Shown: positions 46,001 through 60,000 of the stretch, piece by piece
How positions within the stretch are numbered: position 1 is the stretch's first letter
How the letters are laid out: each line of letters starts with the position of its first letter
Source: Henricia sp. BOLD:AAB3569
Lineage: Eukaryota; Echinodermata; Asteroidea; Spinulosida; Echinasteridae
NCBI GenBank assembly: GCA_037783545.1
Contig: JBBELK010001249.1
Coordinates: forward strand, 62,001-126,000
Length of the DNA stretch: 64,000 nucleotides
Direction of reading: 5' to 3'
The notes under the pieces: model-generated
The model's input: only the letters and a program-made list of their open reading frames with translations
The model's database searches: none
Told to the model about the DNA's origin: nothing
Position numbers and translations under genes: made by a program

Positions 46001-49000
46001 GGAAATGGCAGAGAAATTTCAAAGTTTAGAAAAAACTGGGTTGAGGCTTCCTGACTGCTCTCGCGCAAACCGTGGCTGTCTGTACACACCTCTTTGGGGT
46101 ACTCCTGAGTTGTGCGCATGCTCAGTCATTCGGACTGTCGTTAACGCACCGCAGTTTGGCTCGGCAATTTGGTCAAAGTGTGGTCCAAACGTCGGCAAAT
46201 TTGGAGGTCGAAAAATGTTCCGACGAACTTCAAATTTTGCATGCCCTAAACTCTCTATATTGCGCACTTGTCATAAAAAATTGACAGACTTTCGCCGGGA
46301 AATGGCAGAGAAATTTCAAAGTTTAGAAAAAACTGGGTTGAGGCTTCCTGACTGCTCTCGCGCAAACCGTGGCTGTCTGTACACACCTCTTTGGGGTACT
46401 CCTGAGTTGTGCGCATGCTCAGTCATTCGGACTGTCGTTAACGCACCGCAGTTTGGCTCGGCAATTTGGTCAAAGTGTGGTCCAAACGTCGGCAAATTTG
46501 GAGGTCGAAAAATGTTCCGACGAACTTCAAATTTTGCATGCCCTAAACTCTCTATATTGCGCACTTGTCATAAAAAAATTGACAGACTTTCGCCGGGAAA
46601 TGGCAGAGAAATTTCAAAGTTTAGAAAAAACTGGGTTGAGGCTTCCTGACTGCTCTCGCGCAAACCGTGGCTGTCTGTACACACCTCTTTGGGGTACTCC
46701 TGAGTTGTGCGCATGCTCAGTCATTCGGACTGTCGTTAACGCACCGCAGTTTGGCTCGGCAATTTGGTCAAAGTGTGGTCCAAACGTCGGCAAATTTGGA
46801 GGTCGAAAAATGTTCCGACGAACTTCAAATTTTGCATGCCCTAAACTCTCTATATTGCGCACTTGTCATAAAAAATGGACAGACTTTCGCCGGGAAATGG
46901 CAGAGAAATTTCAAAGTTTAGAAAAAAACTGGGTTGAGGCTTCCTGACTGCTCTCGCGCAAACCGTGGCTGTCTGTACACACCTCTTTGGGGTACTCCTG
47001 AGTTGTGCGCATGCTCAGTCATTCGGACTGTCGTTAACGCACCGCAGTTTGGCTCGGCAATTTGGTCAAAGTGTGGTCCAAACGTCGGCAAATTTGGAGG
47101 TCGAAAAATGTTCCGACGAACTTCAAATTTTGCATGCCCTAAACTCTCTATATTGCGCACTTGTCATAAAAAATTGACAGACTTTCGCCGGGAAATGGCA
47201 GAGAAATTTCAAAGTTTAGAAAAAACTGGGTTGAGGCTTCCTGACTGCTCTCGCGCAAACCGTGGCTGTCTGTACACACCTCTTTGGGGTACTCCTGAGT
47301 TGTGCGCATGCTCAGTCATTCGGACTGTCGTTAACGCACCGCAGTTTGGCTCGGCAATTTGGTCAAAGTGTGGTCCAAACGTCGGCAAATTTGGAGGTCG
47401 AAAAATGTTCCGACGAACTTCAAATTTTGCATGCCCTAAACTCTCTATATTGCGCACTTGTCATAAAAAATTGACAGACTTTCGCCGGGAAATGGCAGAG
47501 AAATTTCAAAGTTTAGAAAAAACTGGGTTGAGGCTTCCTGACTGCTCTCGCGCAAACCGTGGCTGTCTGTACACACCTCTTTGGGGTACTCCTGAGTTGT
47601 GCGCATGCTCAGTCATTCGGACTGTCGTTAACGCACCGCAGTTTGGCTCGGCAATTTGGTCAAAGTGTGGTCCAAACGTCGGCAAATTTGGAGGTCGAAA
47701 AATGTTCCGACGAACTTCAAATTTTGCATGCCCTAAACTCTCTATATTGCGCACTTGTCATAAAAAATTGACAGACTTTCGCCGGGAAATGGCAGAGAAA
47801 TTTCAAAGTTTAGAAAAAACTGGGTTGAGGCTTCCTGACTGCTCTCGCGCAAACCGTGGCTGTCTGTACACACCTCTTTGGGGTACTCCTGAGTTGTGCG
47901 CATGCTCAGTCATTCGGACTGTCGTTAACGCACCGCAGTTTGGCTCGGCAATTTGGTCAAAGTGTGGTCCAAACGTCGGCAAATTTGGAGGTCGAAAAAT
48001 GTTCCGACGAACTTCAAATTTTGCATGCCCTAAACTCTCTATATTGCGCACTTGTCATAAAAAATTGACAGACTTTCGCCGGGAAATGGCAGAGAAATTT
48101 CAAAGTTTAGAAAAAACTGGGTTGAGGCTTCCTGACTGCTCTCGCGCAAACCGTGGCTGTCTGTACACACCTCTTTGGGGTACTCCTGAGTTGTGCGCAT
48201 GCTCAGTCATTCGGACTGTCGTTAACGCACCGCAGTTTGGCTCGGCAATTTGGTCAAAGTGTGGTCCAAACGTCGGCAAATTTGGAGGTCGAAAAATGTT
48301 CCGACGAACTTCAAATTTTGCATGCCCTAAACTCTCTATATTGCGCACTTGTCATAAAAAAATTGACAGACTTTCGCCGGGAAATGGCAGAGAAATTTCA
48401 AAGTTTAGAAAAAACTGGGTTGAGGCTTCCTGACTGCTCTCGCGCAAACCGTGGCTGTCTGTACACACCTCTTTGGGGTACTCCTGAGTTTGCGCATGCT
48501 CAGTCATTCGGACTGTCGTTAACGCACCGCAGTTTGGCTCGGCAATTTGGTCAAAGTGTGGTCCAAACGTCGGCGAATTTGGAGGTCGAAAAATGTTCCG
48601 ACGAACTTCAAATTTTGCATGCCCTAAACTCTCTATATTGCGCACTTGTCATAAGAAATTGACAGACTTTCGCCGGGAAATGGCAGAGAAATTTCAAAGT
48701 TTAGAAAAAACTGGGTTGAGGCTTCCTGACTGCTCTCGCGCAAACCGTGGCTGTCTGTACACACCTCTTTGGGGTACTCCTGAGTTGTGCGCATGCTCAG
48801 TCATTCGGACTGTCGTTAACGCACCGCAGTTTGGCTCGGCAATTTGGTCAAAGTGTGGTCCAAACGTCGGCAAATTTGGAGGTCGAAAAATGTTCCGACG
48901 AACTTCAAATTTTGCATGCCCTAAACTCTCTATATTGCGCACTTGTCATAAAAAATTGACAGACTTTCGCCGGGAAATGGCAGAGAAATTTCAAAGTTTA

Positions 49001-49806
49001 GAAAAAACTGGGTTGAGGCTTCCTGACTGCTCTCGCGCAAACCGTGGCTGTCTGTACACACCTCTTTGGGGTACTCCTGAGTTGTGCGCATGCTCAGTCA
49101 TTCGGACTGTCGTTAACGCACCGCAGTTTGGCTCGGCAATTTGGTCAAAGTGTGGTCCAAACGTCGGCAAATTTGGAGGTCGAAAAATGTTCCGACGAAC
49201 TTCAAATTTTGCATGCCCTAAACTCTCTATATTGCGCACTTGTCATACAAAAATTGACAGACTTTCGCCGGGAAATGGCAGAGAAATTTCAAAGTTTAGA
49301 AAAAACTGGGTTGAGGCTTCCTGACTGCTCTCGCGCAAACCGTGGCTGTCTGTACACACCTCTTTGGGGTACTCCTGAGTTGTGCGCATGCTCAGTCATT
49401 CGGACTGTCGTTAACGCACCGCAGTTTGGCTCGGCAATTTGGTCAAAGTGTGGTCCAAACGTCGGCGAATTTGGAGGTCGAAAAATGTTCCGACGAACTT
49501 CAAATTTTGCATGCCCTAAACTCTCTATATTGCGCACTTGTCATAAGAAATTGACAGACTTTCGCCGGGAAATGGCAGAGAAATTTCAAAGTTTAGAAAA
49601 AACTGGGTTGAGGCTTCCTGACTGCTCTCGCGCAAACCGTGGCTGTCTGTACACACCTCTTTGGGGTACTCCTGAGTTGTGCGCATGCTCAGTCATTCGG
49701 ACTGTCGTTAACGCACCGCAGTTTGGCTCGGCAATTTGGTCAAAGTGTGGTCCAAACGTCGGCAAATTTGGAGGTCGAAAAATGTTCCGACGAACTTCAA
49801 ATTTTG

Positions 49807-49826
49807 CGCACTTGTCATAAAAAATT
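49807..49826. repeat. Shortened monomer (~274 bp) from a 23-bp deletion
   Basis: The stretch between two TTGC motifs (ATTTTGC and ATATTGC) has been lost, giving ATTTTGCGCACTTG. A deletion between short direct repeats, as from slippage or microhomology, explains it. Confidence 0.8.
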
Positions 49827-52259
49827 GACAGACTTTCGCCGGGAAATGGCAGAGAAATTTCAAAGTTTAGAAAAAACTGGGTTGAGGCTTCCTGACTGCT
49901 CTCGCGCAAACCGTGGCTGTCTGTACACACCTCTTTGGGGTACTCCTGAGTTGTGCGCATGCTCAGTCATTCGGACTGTCGTTAACGCACCGCAGTTTGG
50001 CTCGGCAATTTGGTCAAAGTGTGGTCCAAACGTCGGCAAATTTGGAGGTCGAAAAATGTTCCGACGAACTTCAAATTTTGCATGCCCTAAACTCTCTATA
50101 TTGCGCACTTGTCATAAAAAAATTGACAGACTTTCGCCGGGAAATGGCAGAGAAATTTCAAAGTTTAGAAAAAACTGGGTTGAGGCTTCCTGACTGCTCT
50201 CGCGCAAACCGTGGCTGTCTGTACACACCTCTTTGGGGTACTCCTGAGTTGTGCGCATGCTCAGTCATTCGGACTGTCGTTAACGCACCGCAGTTTGGCT
50301 CGGCAATTTGGTCAAAGTGTGGTCCAAACGTCGGCAAATTTGGAGGTCGAAAAATGTTCCGACGAACTTCAAATTTTGCATGCCCTAAACTCTCTATATT
50401 GCGCACTTGTCATAAAAAATGGACAGACTTTCGCCGGGAAATGGCAGAGAAATTTCAAAGTTTAGAAAAAACTGGGTTGAGGCTTCCTGACTGCTCTCGC
50501 GCAAACCGTGGCTGTCTGTACACACCTCTTTGGGGTACTCCTGAGTTGTGCGCATGCTCAGTCATTCGGACTGTCGTTAACGCACCGCAGTTTGGCTCGG
50601 CAATTTGGTCAAAGTGTGGTCCAAACGTCGGCAAATTTGGAGGTCGAAAAATGTTCCGACGAACTTCAAATTTTGCATGCCCTAAACTCTCTATATTGCG
50701 CACTTGTCATAAAAAATTGACAGACTTTCGCCGGGAAATGGCAGAGAAATTTCAAAGTTTAGAAAAAACTGGGTTGAGGCTTCCTGACTGCTCTCGCGCA
50801 AACCGTGGCTGTCTGTACACACCTCTTTGGGGTACTCCTGAGTTGTGCGCATGCTCAGTCATTCGGACTGTCGTTAACGCACCGCAGTTTGGCTCGGCAA
50901 TTTGGTCAAAGTGTGGTCCAAACGTCGGCAAATTTGGAGGTCGAAAAATGTTCCGACGAACTTCAAATTTTGCATGCCCTAAACTCTCTATATTGCGCAC
51001 TTGTCATAAAAAATGGACAGACTTTCGCCGGGAAATGGCAGAGAAATTTCAAAGTTTAGAAAAAACTGGGTTGAGGCTTCCTGACTGCTCTCGCGCAAAC
51101 CGTGGCTGTCTGTACACACCTCTTTGGGGTACTCCTGAGTTGTGCGCATGCTCAGTCATTCGGACTGTCGTTAACGCACCGCAGTTTGGCTCGGCAATTT
51201 GGTCAAAGTGTGGTCCAAACGTCGGCAAATTTGGAGGTCGAAAAATGTTCCGACGAACTTCAAATTTTGCATGCCCTAAACTCTCTATATTGCGCACTTG
51301 TCATAAAAAATTGACAGACTTTCGCCGGGAAATGGCAGAGAAATTTCAAAGTTTAGAAAAAACTGGGTTGAGGCTTCCTGACTGCTCTCGCGCAAACCGT
51401 GGCTGTCTGTACACACCTCTTTGGGGTACTCCTGAGTTGTGCGCATGCTCAGTCATTCGGACTGTCGTTAACGCACCGCAGTTTGGCTCGGCAATTTGGT
51501 CAAAGTGCGGTCCAAACGTCGGAAAATTTGGAGGTCGAAAAATGTTCCGACGAACTTCAAATTTTGCATGCCCTAAACTCTCTATATTGCGCACTTGTCA
51601 TAAAAAATTGACAGACTTTCGCCGGGAAATGGCAGAGAAATTTCAAAGTTTAGAAAAAACTGGGTTGAGGCTTCCTGACTGCTCTCGCGCAAACCGTGGC
51701 TGTCTGTACACACCTCTTTGGGGTACTCCTGAGTTGTGCGCATGCTCAGTCATTCGGACTGTCGTTAACGCACCGCAGTTTGGCTCGGCAATTTGGTCAA
51801 AGTGTGGTCCAAACGTCGGCGAATTTGGAGGTCGAAAAATGTTCCGACGAACTTCAAATTTTGCATGCCCTAAACTCTCTATATTGCGCACTTGTCATAA
51901 GAAATTGACAGACTTTCGCCGGGAAATGGCAGAGAAATTTCAAAGTTTAGAAAAAACTGGGTTGAGGCTTCCTGACTGCTCTCGCGCAAACCGTGGCTGT
52001 CTGTACACACCTCTTTGGGGTACTCCTGAGTTGTGCGCATGCTCAGTCATTCGGACTGTCGTTAACGCACCGCAGTTTGGCTCGGCAATTTGGTCAAAGT
52101 GTGGTCCAAACGTCGGCAAATTTGGAGGTCGAAAAATGTTCCGACGAACTTCAAATTGTGCATGCCCTAAACTCTCTATATTGCGCACTTGTCATAAAAA
52201 ATGGACAGACTTTCGCCGGGAAATGGCAGAGAAATTTCAAAGTTTAGAAAAAAACTGGG

Positions 52260-55200
52260 TTGAGGCCTCCTGACTGCTCTCGCGCAAACCGTGGCTGTCT
52301 GTACACACCTCTTTGGGGTACTCCTAAGTTGTGCGCATGCTCAGTCATTCGGACTGTCGTTAACGCACCGCAGTTTGGCTCGGCAATTTGGTCAAAGTGT
52401 GGTCCAAACGTCGGCAAATTTGGAGTTCGAAAAATGTTCCGATGAACTTCAAATTTTGCATGCCCTAAACTCTCTATATTGCGCACTTGTCATAAAAAAT
52501 TGACAGACTTTCGCCGGGAAATGGCAGAGAAATTTCAAAGTTTAGAAAAAACTGGGTTGAGGCTTCCTGACTGCTCTCGCGCAAACCGTGGCTGTCTGTA
52601 CACACCTCTTTGGGGTACTCCTGAGTTGTGCGCATGCTCAGTCATTCGGACTGTCGTTAACGCACCGCAGTTTGGCTCGGCAATTTGGTCAAAGTGTGGT
52701 CCAAACGTCGGCGAATTTGGAGGTCGAAAAATGTTCCGACGAACTTCAAATTTTGCATGCCCTAAACTCTCTATATTGCGCACTTGTCATAAGAAATTGA
52801 CAGACTTTCGCCGGGAAATGGCAGAGAAATTTCAAAGTTTAGAAAAAACTGGGTTGAGGCTTCCTGACTGCTCTCGCGCAAACCGTGGCTGTCTGTACAC
52901 ACCTCTTTGGGGTACTCCTGAGTTGTGCGGGGTACTCCTGAGTTGTGCGCATGCTCAGTCATTCGGACTGTCGTTAACGCAGCGCAGTTTGGCTCGGCAA
53001 TTTGGTCAAAGTGTGGTCCAAACGTCGGCAAATTTGGAGGTCGAAAAATGTTCCGACGAACTTCAAATTGTGCATGCCCTAAACTCTCTATATTGCGCAC
53101 TTGTCATAAAAAATGGACAGACTTTCGCCGGGAAATGGCAGAGAAATTTCAAAGTTTAGAACAAAACTGGGTTGAGGCCTCCTGACTGCTCTCGCGCAAA
53201 CCGTGGCTGTCTGTACACACCTCTTTGGGGTACTCCTAAGTTGTGCGCATGCTCAGTCATTCGGACTGTCGTTAACGCACCGCAGTTTGGCTCGGCAATT
53301 TGGTCAAAGTGTGGTCCAAACGTCGGCAAATTTGGAGTTCGAAAAATGTTCCGATGAACTTCAAATTTTGCATGCCCTAAACTCTCTATATTGCGCACTT
53401 GTCATAAAAAATTGACAGACTTTCGCCGGGAAATGGCAGAGAAATTTCAAAGTTTAGAAAAAACTGGGTTGAGGCTTCCTGACTGCTCTCGCGCAAACCG
53501 TGGCTGTCTGTACACACCTCTTTGGGGTACTCCTGAGTTGTGCGCATGCTCAGTCATTCGGACTGTCGTTAACGCACCGCAGTTTGGCTCGGCAATTTGG
53601 TCAAAGTGTGGTCCAAACGTCGGCGAATTTGGAGGTCGAAAAATGTTCCGACGAACTTCAAATTTTGCATGCCCTAAACTCTCTATATTGCGCACTTGTC
53701 ATAAGAAATTGACAGACTTTCGCCGGGAAATGGCAGAGAAATTTCAAAGTTTAGAAAAAACTGGGTTGAGGCTTCCTGACTGCTCTCGCGCAAACCGTGG
53801 CTGTCTGTACACACCTCTTTGGGGTACTCCTGAGTTGTGCGCATGCTCAGTCATTCGGACTGTCGTTAACGCACCGCAGTTTGGCTCGGCAATTTGGTCA
53901 AAGTGTGGTCCAAACGTCGGCAAATTTGGAGGTCGAAAAATGTTCCGACGAACTTCAAATTGTGCATGCCCTAAACTCTCTATATTGCGCACTTGTCATA
54001 AAAAATGGACAGACTTTCGCCGGGAAATGGCAGAGAAATTTCAAAGTTTAGAAAAAACTGGGTTGAGGCTTCCTGACTGCTCTCGCGCAAACCGTGGCTG
54101 TCTGTACACACCTCTTTGGGGTACTCCTGAGTTGTGCGCATGCTCAGTCATTCGGACTGTCGTTAACGCACCGCAGTTTGGCTCGGCAATTTGGTCAAAG
54201 TGCGGTCCAAACGTCGGAAAATTTGGAGGTCGAAAAATGTTCCGACGAACTTCAAATTTTGCATGCCCTAAACTCTCTATATTGCGCACTTGTCATAAAA
54301 AATTGACAGACTTTCGCCGGGAAATGGCAGAGAAATTTCAAAGTTTAGAAAAAACTGGGTTGAGGCTTCCTGACTGCTCTCGCGCAAACCGTGGCTGTCT
54401 GTACACACCTCTTTGGGGTACTCCTGAGTTGTGCGCATGCTCAGTCATTCGGACTGTCGTTAACGCACCGCAGTTTGGCTCGGCAATTTGGTCAAAGTGT
54501 GGTCCAAACGTCGGCGAATTTGGAGGTCGAAAAATGTTCCGACGAACTTCAAATTTTGCATGCCCTAAACTCTCTATATTGCGCACTTGTCATAAGAAAT
54601 TGACAGACTTTCGCCGGGAAATGGCAGAGAAATTTCAAAGTTTAGAAAAAAACTGGGTTGAGGCTTCCTGACTGCTCTCGCGCAAACCGTGGCTGTCTGT
54701 ACACACCTCTTTGGGGTACTCCTGAGTTGTGCGCATGCTCAGTCATTCGGACTGTCGTTAACGCACCGCAGTTTGGCTCGGCAATTTGGTCAAAGTGTGG
54801 TCCAAACGTCGGCAAATTTGGAGGTCGAAAAATGTTCCGACGAACTTCAAATTGTGCATGCCCTAAACTCTCTATATTGCGCACTTGTCATAAAAAATGG
54901 ACAGACTTTCGCCGGGAAATGGCAGAGAAATTTCAAAGTTTAGAAAAAAACTGGGTTGAGGCCTCCTGACTGCTCTCGCGCAAACCGTGGCTGTCTGTAC
55001 ACACCTCTTTGGGGTACTCCTAAGTTGTGCGCATGCTCAGTCATTCGGACTGTCGTTAACGCACCGCAGTTTGGCTCGGCAATTTGGTCAAAGTGTGGTC
55101 CAAACGTCGGCAAATTTGGAGTTCGAAAAATGTTCCGATGAACTTCAAATTTTGCATGCCCTAAACTCTCTATATTGCGCACTTGTCATAAAAAATTGAC

Positions 55201-57000
55201 AGACTTTCGCCGGGAAATGGCAGAGAAATTTCAAAGTTTAGAAAAAACTGGGTTGAGGCTTCCTGACTGCTCTCGCGCAAACCGTGGCTGTCTGTACACA
55301 CCTCTTTGGGGTACTCCTGAGTTGTGCGCATGCTCAGTCATTCGGACTGTCGTTAACGCACCGCAGTTTGGCTCGGCAATTTGGTCAAAGTGTGGTCCAA
55401 ACGTCGGCGAATTTGGAGGTCGAAAAATGTTCCGACGAACTTCAAATTTTGCATGCCCTAAACTCTCTATATTGCGCACTTGTCATAAGAAATTGACAGA
55501 CTTTCGCCGGGAAATGGCAGAGAAATTTCAAAGTTTAGAAAAAACTGGGTTGAGGCTTCCTGACTGCTCTCGCGCCAACCGTGGCTGTCTGTACACACCT
55601 CTTTGGGGTACTCCTGAGTTGTGCGGGGTACTCCTGAGTTGTGCGCATGCTCAGTCATTCGGACTGTCGTTAACGCAGCGCAGTTTGGCTCGGCAATTTG
55701 GTCAAAGTGTGGTCCAAACGTCGGCAAATTTGGAGGTCGAAAAATGTTCCGACGAACTTCAAATTGTGCATGCCCTAAACTCTCTATATTGCGCACTTGT
55801 CATAAAAAATGGACAGACTTTCGCCGGGAAATGGCAGAGAAATTTCAAAGTTTAGAAAAAAACTGGGTTGAGGCCTCCTGACTGCTCTCGCGCAAACCGT
55901 GGCTGTCTGTACACACCTCTTTGGGGTACTCCTAAGTTGTGCGCATGCTCAGTCATTCGGACTGTCGTTAACGCACCGCAGTTTGGCTCGGCAATTTGGT
56001 CAAAGTGTGGTCCAAACGTCGGCAAATTTGGAGTTCGAAAAATGTTCCGATGAACTTCAAATTTTGCATGCCCTAAACTCTCTATATTGCGCACTTGTCA
56101 TAAAAAATTGACAGACTTTCGCCGGGAAATGGCAGAGAAATTTCAAAGTTTAGAAAAAACTGGGTTGAGGCTTCCTGACTGCTCTCGCGCAAACCGTGGC
56201 TGTCTGTACACACCTCTTTGGGGTACTCCTGAGTTGTGCGCATGCTCAGTCATTCGGACTGTCGTTAACGCACCGCAGTTTGGCTCGGCAATTTGGTCAA
56301 AGTGTGGTCCAAACGTCGGCGAATTTGGAGGTCGAAAAATGTTCCGACGAACTTCAAATTTTGCATGCCCTAAACTCTCTATATTGCGCACTTGTCATAA
56401 GAAATTGACAGACTTTCGCCGGGAAATGGCAGAGAAATTTCAAAGTTTAGAAAAAACTGGGTTGAGGCTTCCTGACTGCTCTCGCGCAAACCGTGGCTGT
56501 CTGTACACACCTCTTTGGGGTACTCCTGAGTTGTGCGCATGCTCAGTCATTCGGACTGTCGTTAACGCACCGCAGTTTGGCTCGGCAATTTGGTCAAAGT
56601 GTGGTCCAAACGTCGGCAAATTTGGAGGTCGAAAAATGTTCCGACGAACTTCAAATTGTGCATGCCCTAAACTCTCTATATTGCGCACTTGTCATAAAAA
56701 ATGGACAGACTTTCGCCGGGAAATGGCAGAGAAATTTCAAAGTTTAGAAAAAACTGGGTTGAGGCTTCCTGACTGCTCTCGCGCAAACCGTGGCTGTCTG
56801 TACACACCTCTTTGGGGTACTCCTGAGTTGTGCGCATGCTCAGTCATTCGGACTGTCGTTAACGCACCGCAGTTTGGCTCGGCAATTTGGTCAAAGTGTG
56901 GTCCAAACGTCGGCGAATTTGGAGGTCGAAAAATGTTCCGACGAACTTCAAATTTTGCATGCCCTAAACTCTCTATATTGCGCACTTGTCATAAGAAATT
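52260..57000. repeat. Higher-order repeat, 2,696-bp period with a 912-bp sub-period
   Basis: A monomer with AGGCCTCCTGAC, CTCCTAAGTTGTG and GAGTTCGAAAAATG occurs at 52260, 53172, 54956 and 55868. The spacings are 912, 1,784 and 912 bp, so the larger block repeats every 2,696 bp. A roughly 20-bp internal duplication of GGGGTACTCCTGAGTTGTGC at about 52912-52949 recurs at about 55608-55645 and makes the 912-bp triplet longer than three monomers. Confidence 0.85.
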
Positions 57001-60000
57001 GACAGACTTTCGCCGGGAAATGGCAGAGAAATTTCAAAGTTTAGAAAAAACTGGGTTGAGGCTTCCTGACTGCTCTCGCGCAAACCGTGGCTGTCTGTAC
57101 ACACCTCTTTGGGGTACTCCTGAGTTGTGCGCATGCTCAGTCATTCGGACTGTCGTTAACGCACCGCAGTTTGGCTCGGCAATTTGGTCAAAGTGTGGTC
57201 CAAACGTCGGCAAATTTGGAGGTCGAAAAATGTTCCGACGAACTTCAAATTGTGCATGCCCTAAACTCTCTATATTGCGCACTTGTCATAAAAAATGGAC
57301 AGACTTTCGCCGGGAAATGGCAGAGAAATTTCAAAGTTTAGAAAAAACTGGGTTGAGGCTTCCTGACTGCTCTCGCGCAAACCGTGGCTGTCTGTACACA
57401 CCTCTTTGGGGTACTCCTGGGTTGTGCGCATGCTCAGTCATTCGGACTGTCGTTAACGCACCGCAGTTTGGCTCGGCAATTTGGTCAAAGTGTGGTCCAA
57501 ACGTCGGCAAATTTGGAGGTCGAAAAATGTTCCGACGAACTTCAAATTTTGCATGCCCTAAACTCTCTATATTGCGCACTTGTCATAAAAAAATTGACAG
57601 ACTTTCGCCGGGAAATGGCAGAGAAATTTCAAAGTTTAGAAAAAACTGGGTTGAGGCTTCCTGACTGCTCTCGCGCAAACCGTGGCTGTCTGTACACACC
57701 TCTTTGGGGTACTCCTGAGTTGTGCGCATGCTCAGTCATTCGGACTGTCGTTAACGCACCGCAGTTTGGCTCGGCAATTTGGTCAAAGTGTGGTCCAAAC
57801 GTCGGCGAATTTGGAGGTCGAAAAATGTTCCGACGAACTTCAAATTTTGCATGCCCTAAACTCTCTATATTGCGCACTTGTCATAAGAAATTGACAGACT
57901 TTCGCCGGGAAATGGCAGAAAAATTTCAAAGTTTAGAAAAAACTGGGTTGAGGCTTCCTGACTGCTCTCGCGCAAACCGTGGCTGTCTGTACACACCTCT
58001 TTGGGGTACTCCTGAGTTGTGCGCATGCTCAGTCATTCGGACTGTCGTTAACGCACCGCAGTTTGGCTCGGCAATTTGGTCAAAGTGTGGTCCAAACGTC
58101 GGCAAATTTGGAGGTCGAAAAATGTTCCGACGAACTTCAAATTTTGCATGCCCTAAACTCTCTATATTGCGCACTTGTCATAAAAAATTGACAGACTTTC
58201 GCCGGGAAATGGCAGAGAAATTTCAAAGTTTAGAAAAAACTGGGTTGAGGCTTCCTGACTGCTCTCGCGCAAACCGTGGCTGTCTGTACACACCTCTTTG
58301 GGGTACTCCTGAGTTGTGCGCATGCTCAGTCATTCGGACTGTCGTTAACGCACCGCAGTTTGGCTCGGCAATTTGGTCAAAGTGTGGTCCAAACGTCGGC
58401 AAATTTGGAGGTCGAAAAATGTTCCGACGAACTTCAAATTTTGCATGCCCTAAACTCTCTATATTGCGCACTTGTCATAAAAAAATTGACAGACTTTCGC
58501 CGGGAAATGGCAGAGAAATTTCAAAGTTTAGAAAAAACTGGGTTGAGGCTTCCTGACTGCTCTCGCGCAAACCGTGGCTGTCTGTACACACCTCTTTGGG
58601 GTACTCCTGAGTTGTGCGCATGCTCAGTCATTCGGACTGTCGTTAAGGCACAGCAGTTTGGCTCGGCAATTTGGTCAAAGTGTGGTCCAAACGTCGGCGA
58701 ATTTGGAGGTCGAAAAATGTTCCGACGAACTTCAAATTTTGCATGCCCTAAACTCTCTATATTGCGCACTTGTCATAAAAAATTGACAGACTTTCGCCGG
58801 GAAATGGCAGAGAAATTTCAAAGTTTAGAAAAAAACTGGGTTGAGGCCTCCTGACTGCTCTCGCGCAAACCGTGGCTGTCTGTACACACCTCTTTGGGGT
58901 ACTCCTAAGTTGTGCGCATGCTCAGTCATTCGGACTGTCGTTAACGCACCGCAGTTTGGCTCGGCAATTTGGTCAAAGTGTGGTCCAAACGTCGGCAAAT
59001 TTGGAGTTCGAAAAATGTTCCGACGAACTTCAAATTTTGCATGCCCTAAACTCTCTATATTGCGCACTTGTCATAAAAAATTGACAGACTTTCGCCGGGA
59101 AATGGCAGAGAAATTTCAAAGTTTAGAAAAAACTGGGTTGAGGCTTCCTGACTGCTCTCGCGCAAACCGTGGCTGTCTGTACACACCTCTTTGGGGTACT
59201 CCTGAGTTGTGCGCATGCTCAGTCATTCGGACTGTCGTTAACGCACCGCAGTTTGGCTCGGCAATTTGGTCAAAGTGTGGTCCAAACGTCGGCAAATTTG
59301 GAGGTCGAAAAATGTTCCGACGAACTTCAAATTTTGCATGCCCTAAACTCTCTATATTGCGCACTTGTCATAAAAAAATTGACAGACTTTCGCCGGGAAA
59401 TGGCAGAGAAATTTCAAAGTTTAGAAAAAACTGGGTTGAGGCTTCCTGACTGCTCTCGCGCAAACCGTGGCTGTCTGTACACACCTCTTTGGGGTACTCC
59501 TGGGTTGTGCGCATGCTCAGTCATTCGGACTGTCGTTAACGCACCGCAGTTTGGCTCGGCAATTTGGTCAAAGTGTGGTCCAAACGTCGGCAAATTTGGA
59601 GGTCGAAAAATGTTCCGACGAACTTCAAATTTTGCATGCCCTAAACTCTCTATATTGCGCACTTGTCATAAAAAAATTGACAGACTTTCGCCGGGAAATG
59701 GCAGAGAAATTTCAAAGTTTAGAAAAAACTGGGTTGAGGCTTCCTGACTGCTCTCGCGCAAACCGTGGCTGTCTGTACACACCTCTTTGGGGTACTCCTG
59801 GGTTGTGCGCATGCTCAGTCATTCGGACTGTCGTTAACGCACCGCAGTTTGGCTCGGCAATTTGGTCAAAGTGTGGTCCAAATGTCGGCAAATTTGGAGG
59901 TCGAAAAATGTTCCGACGAACTTCAAATTTTGCATGCCCTAAACTCTCTATATTGCGCACTTGTCATAAAAAATTGACAGACTTTCGCCGGGAAATGGCA

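Noticed and set aside
49913..52273. 786-codon frame made of 99-residue repeats, the longest in the satellite
   Set aside because: Frame length follows from the 297-bp period. Adjacent monomers with 298 bp or small indels break it, the apparent start codon is GTG, and no domain is seen.
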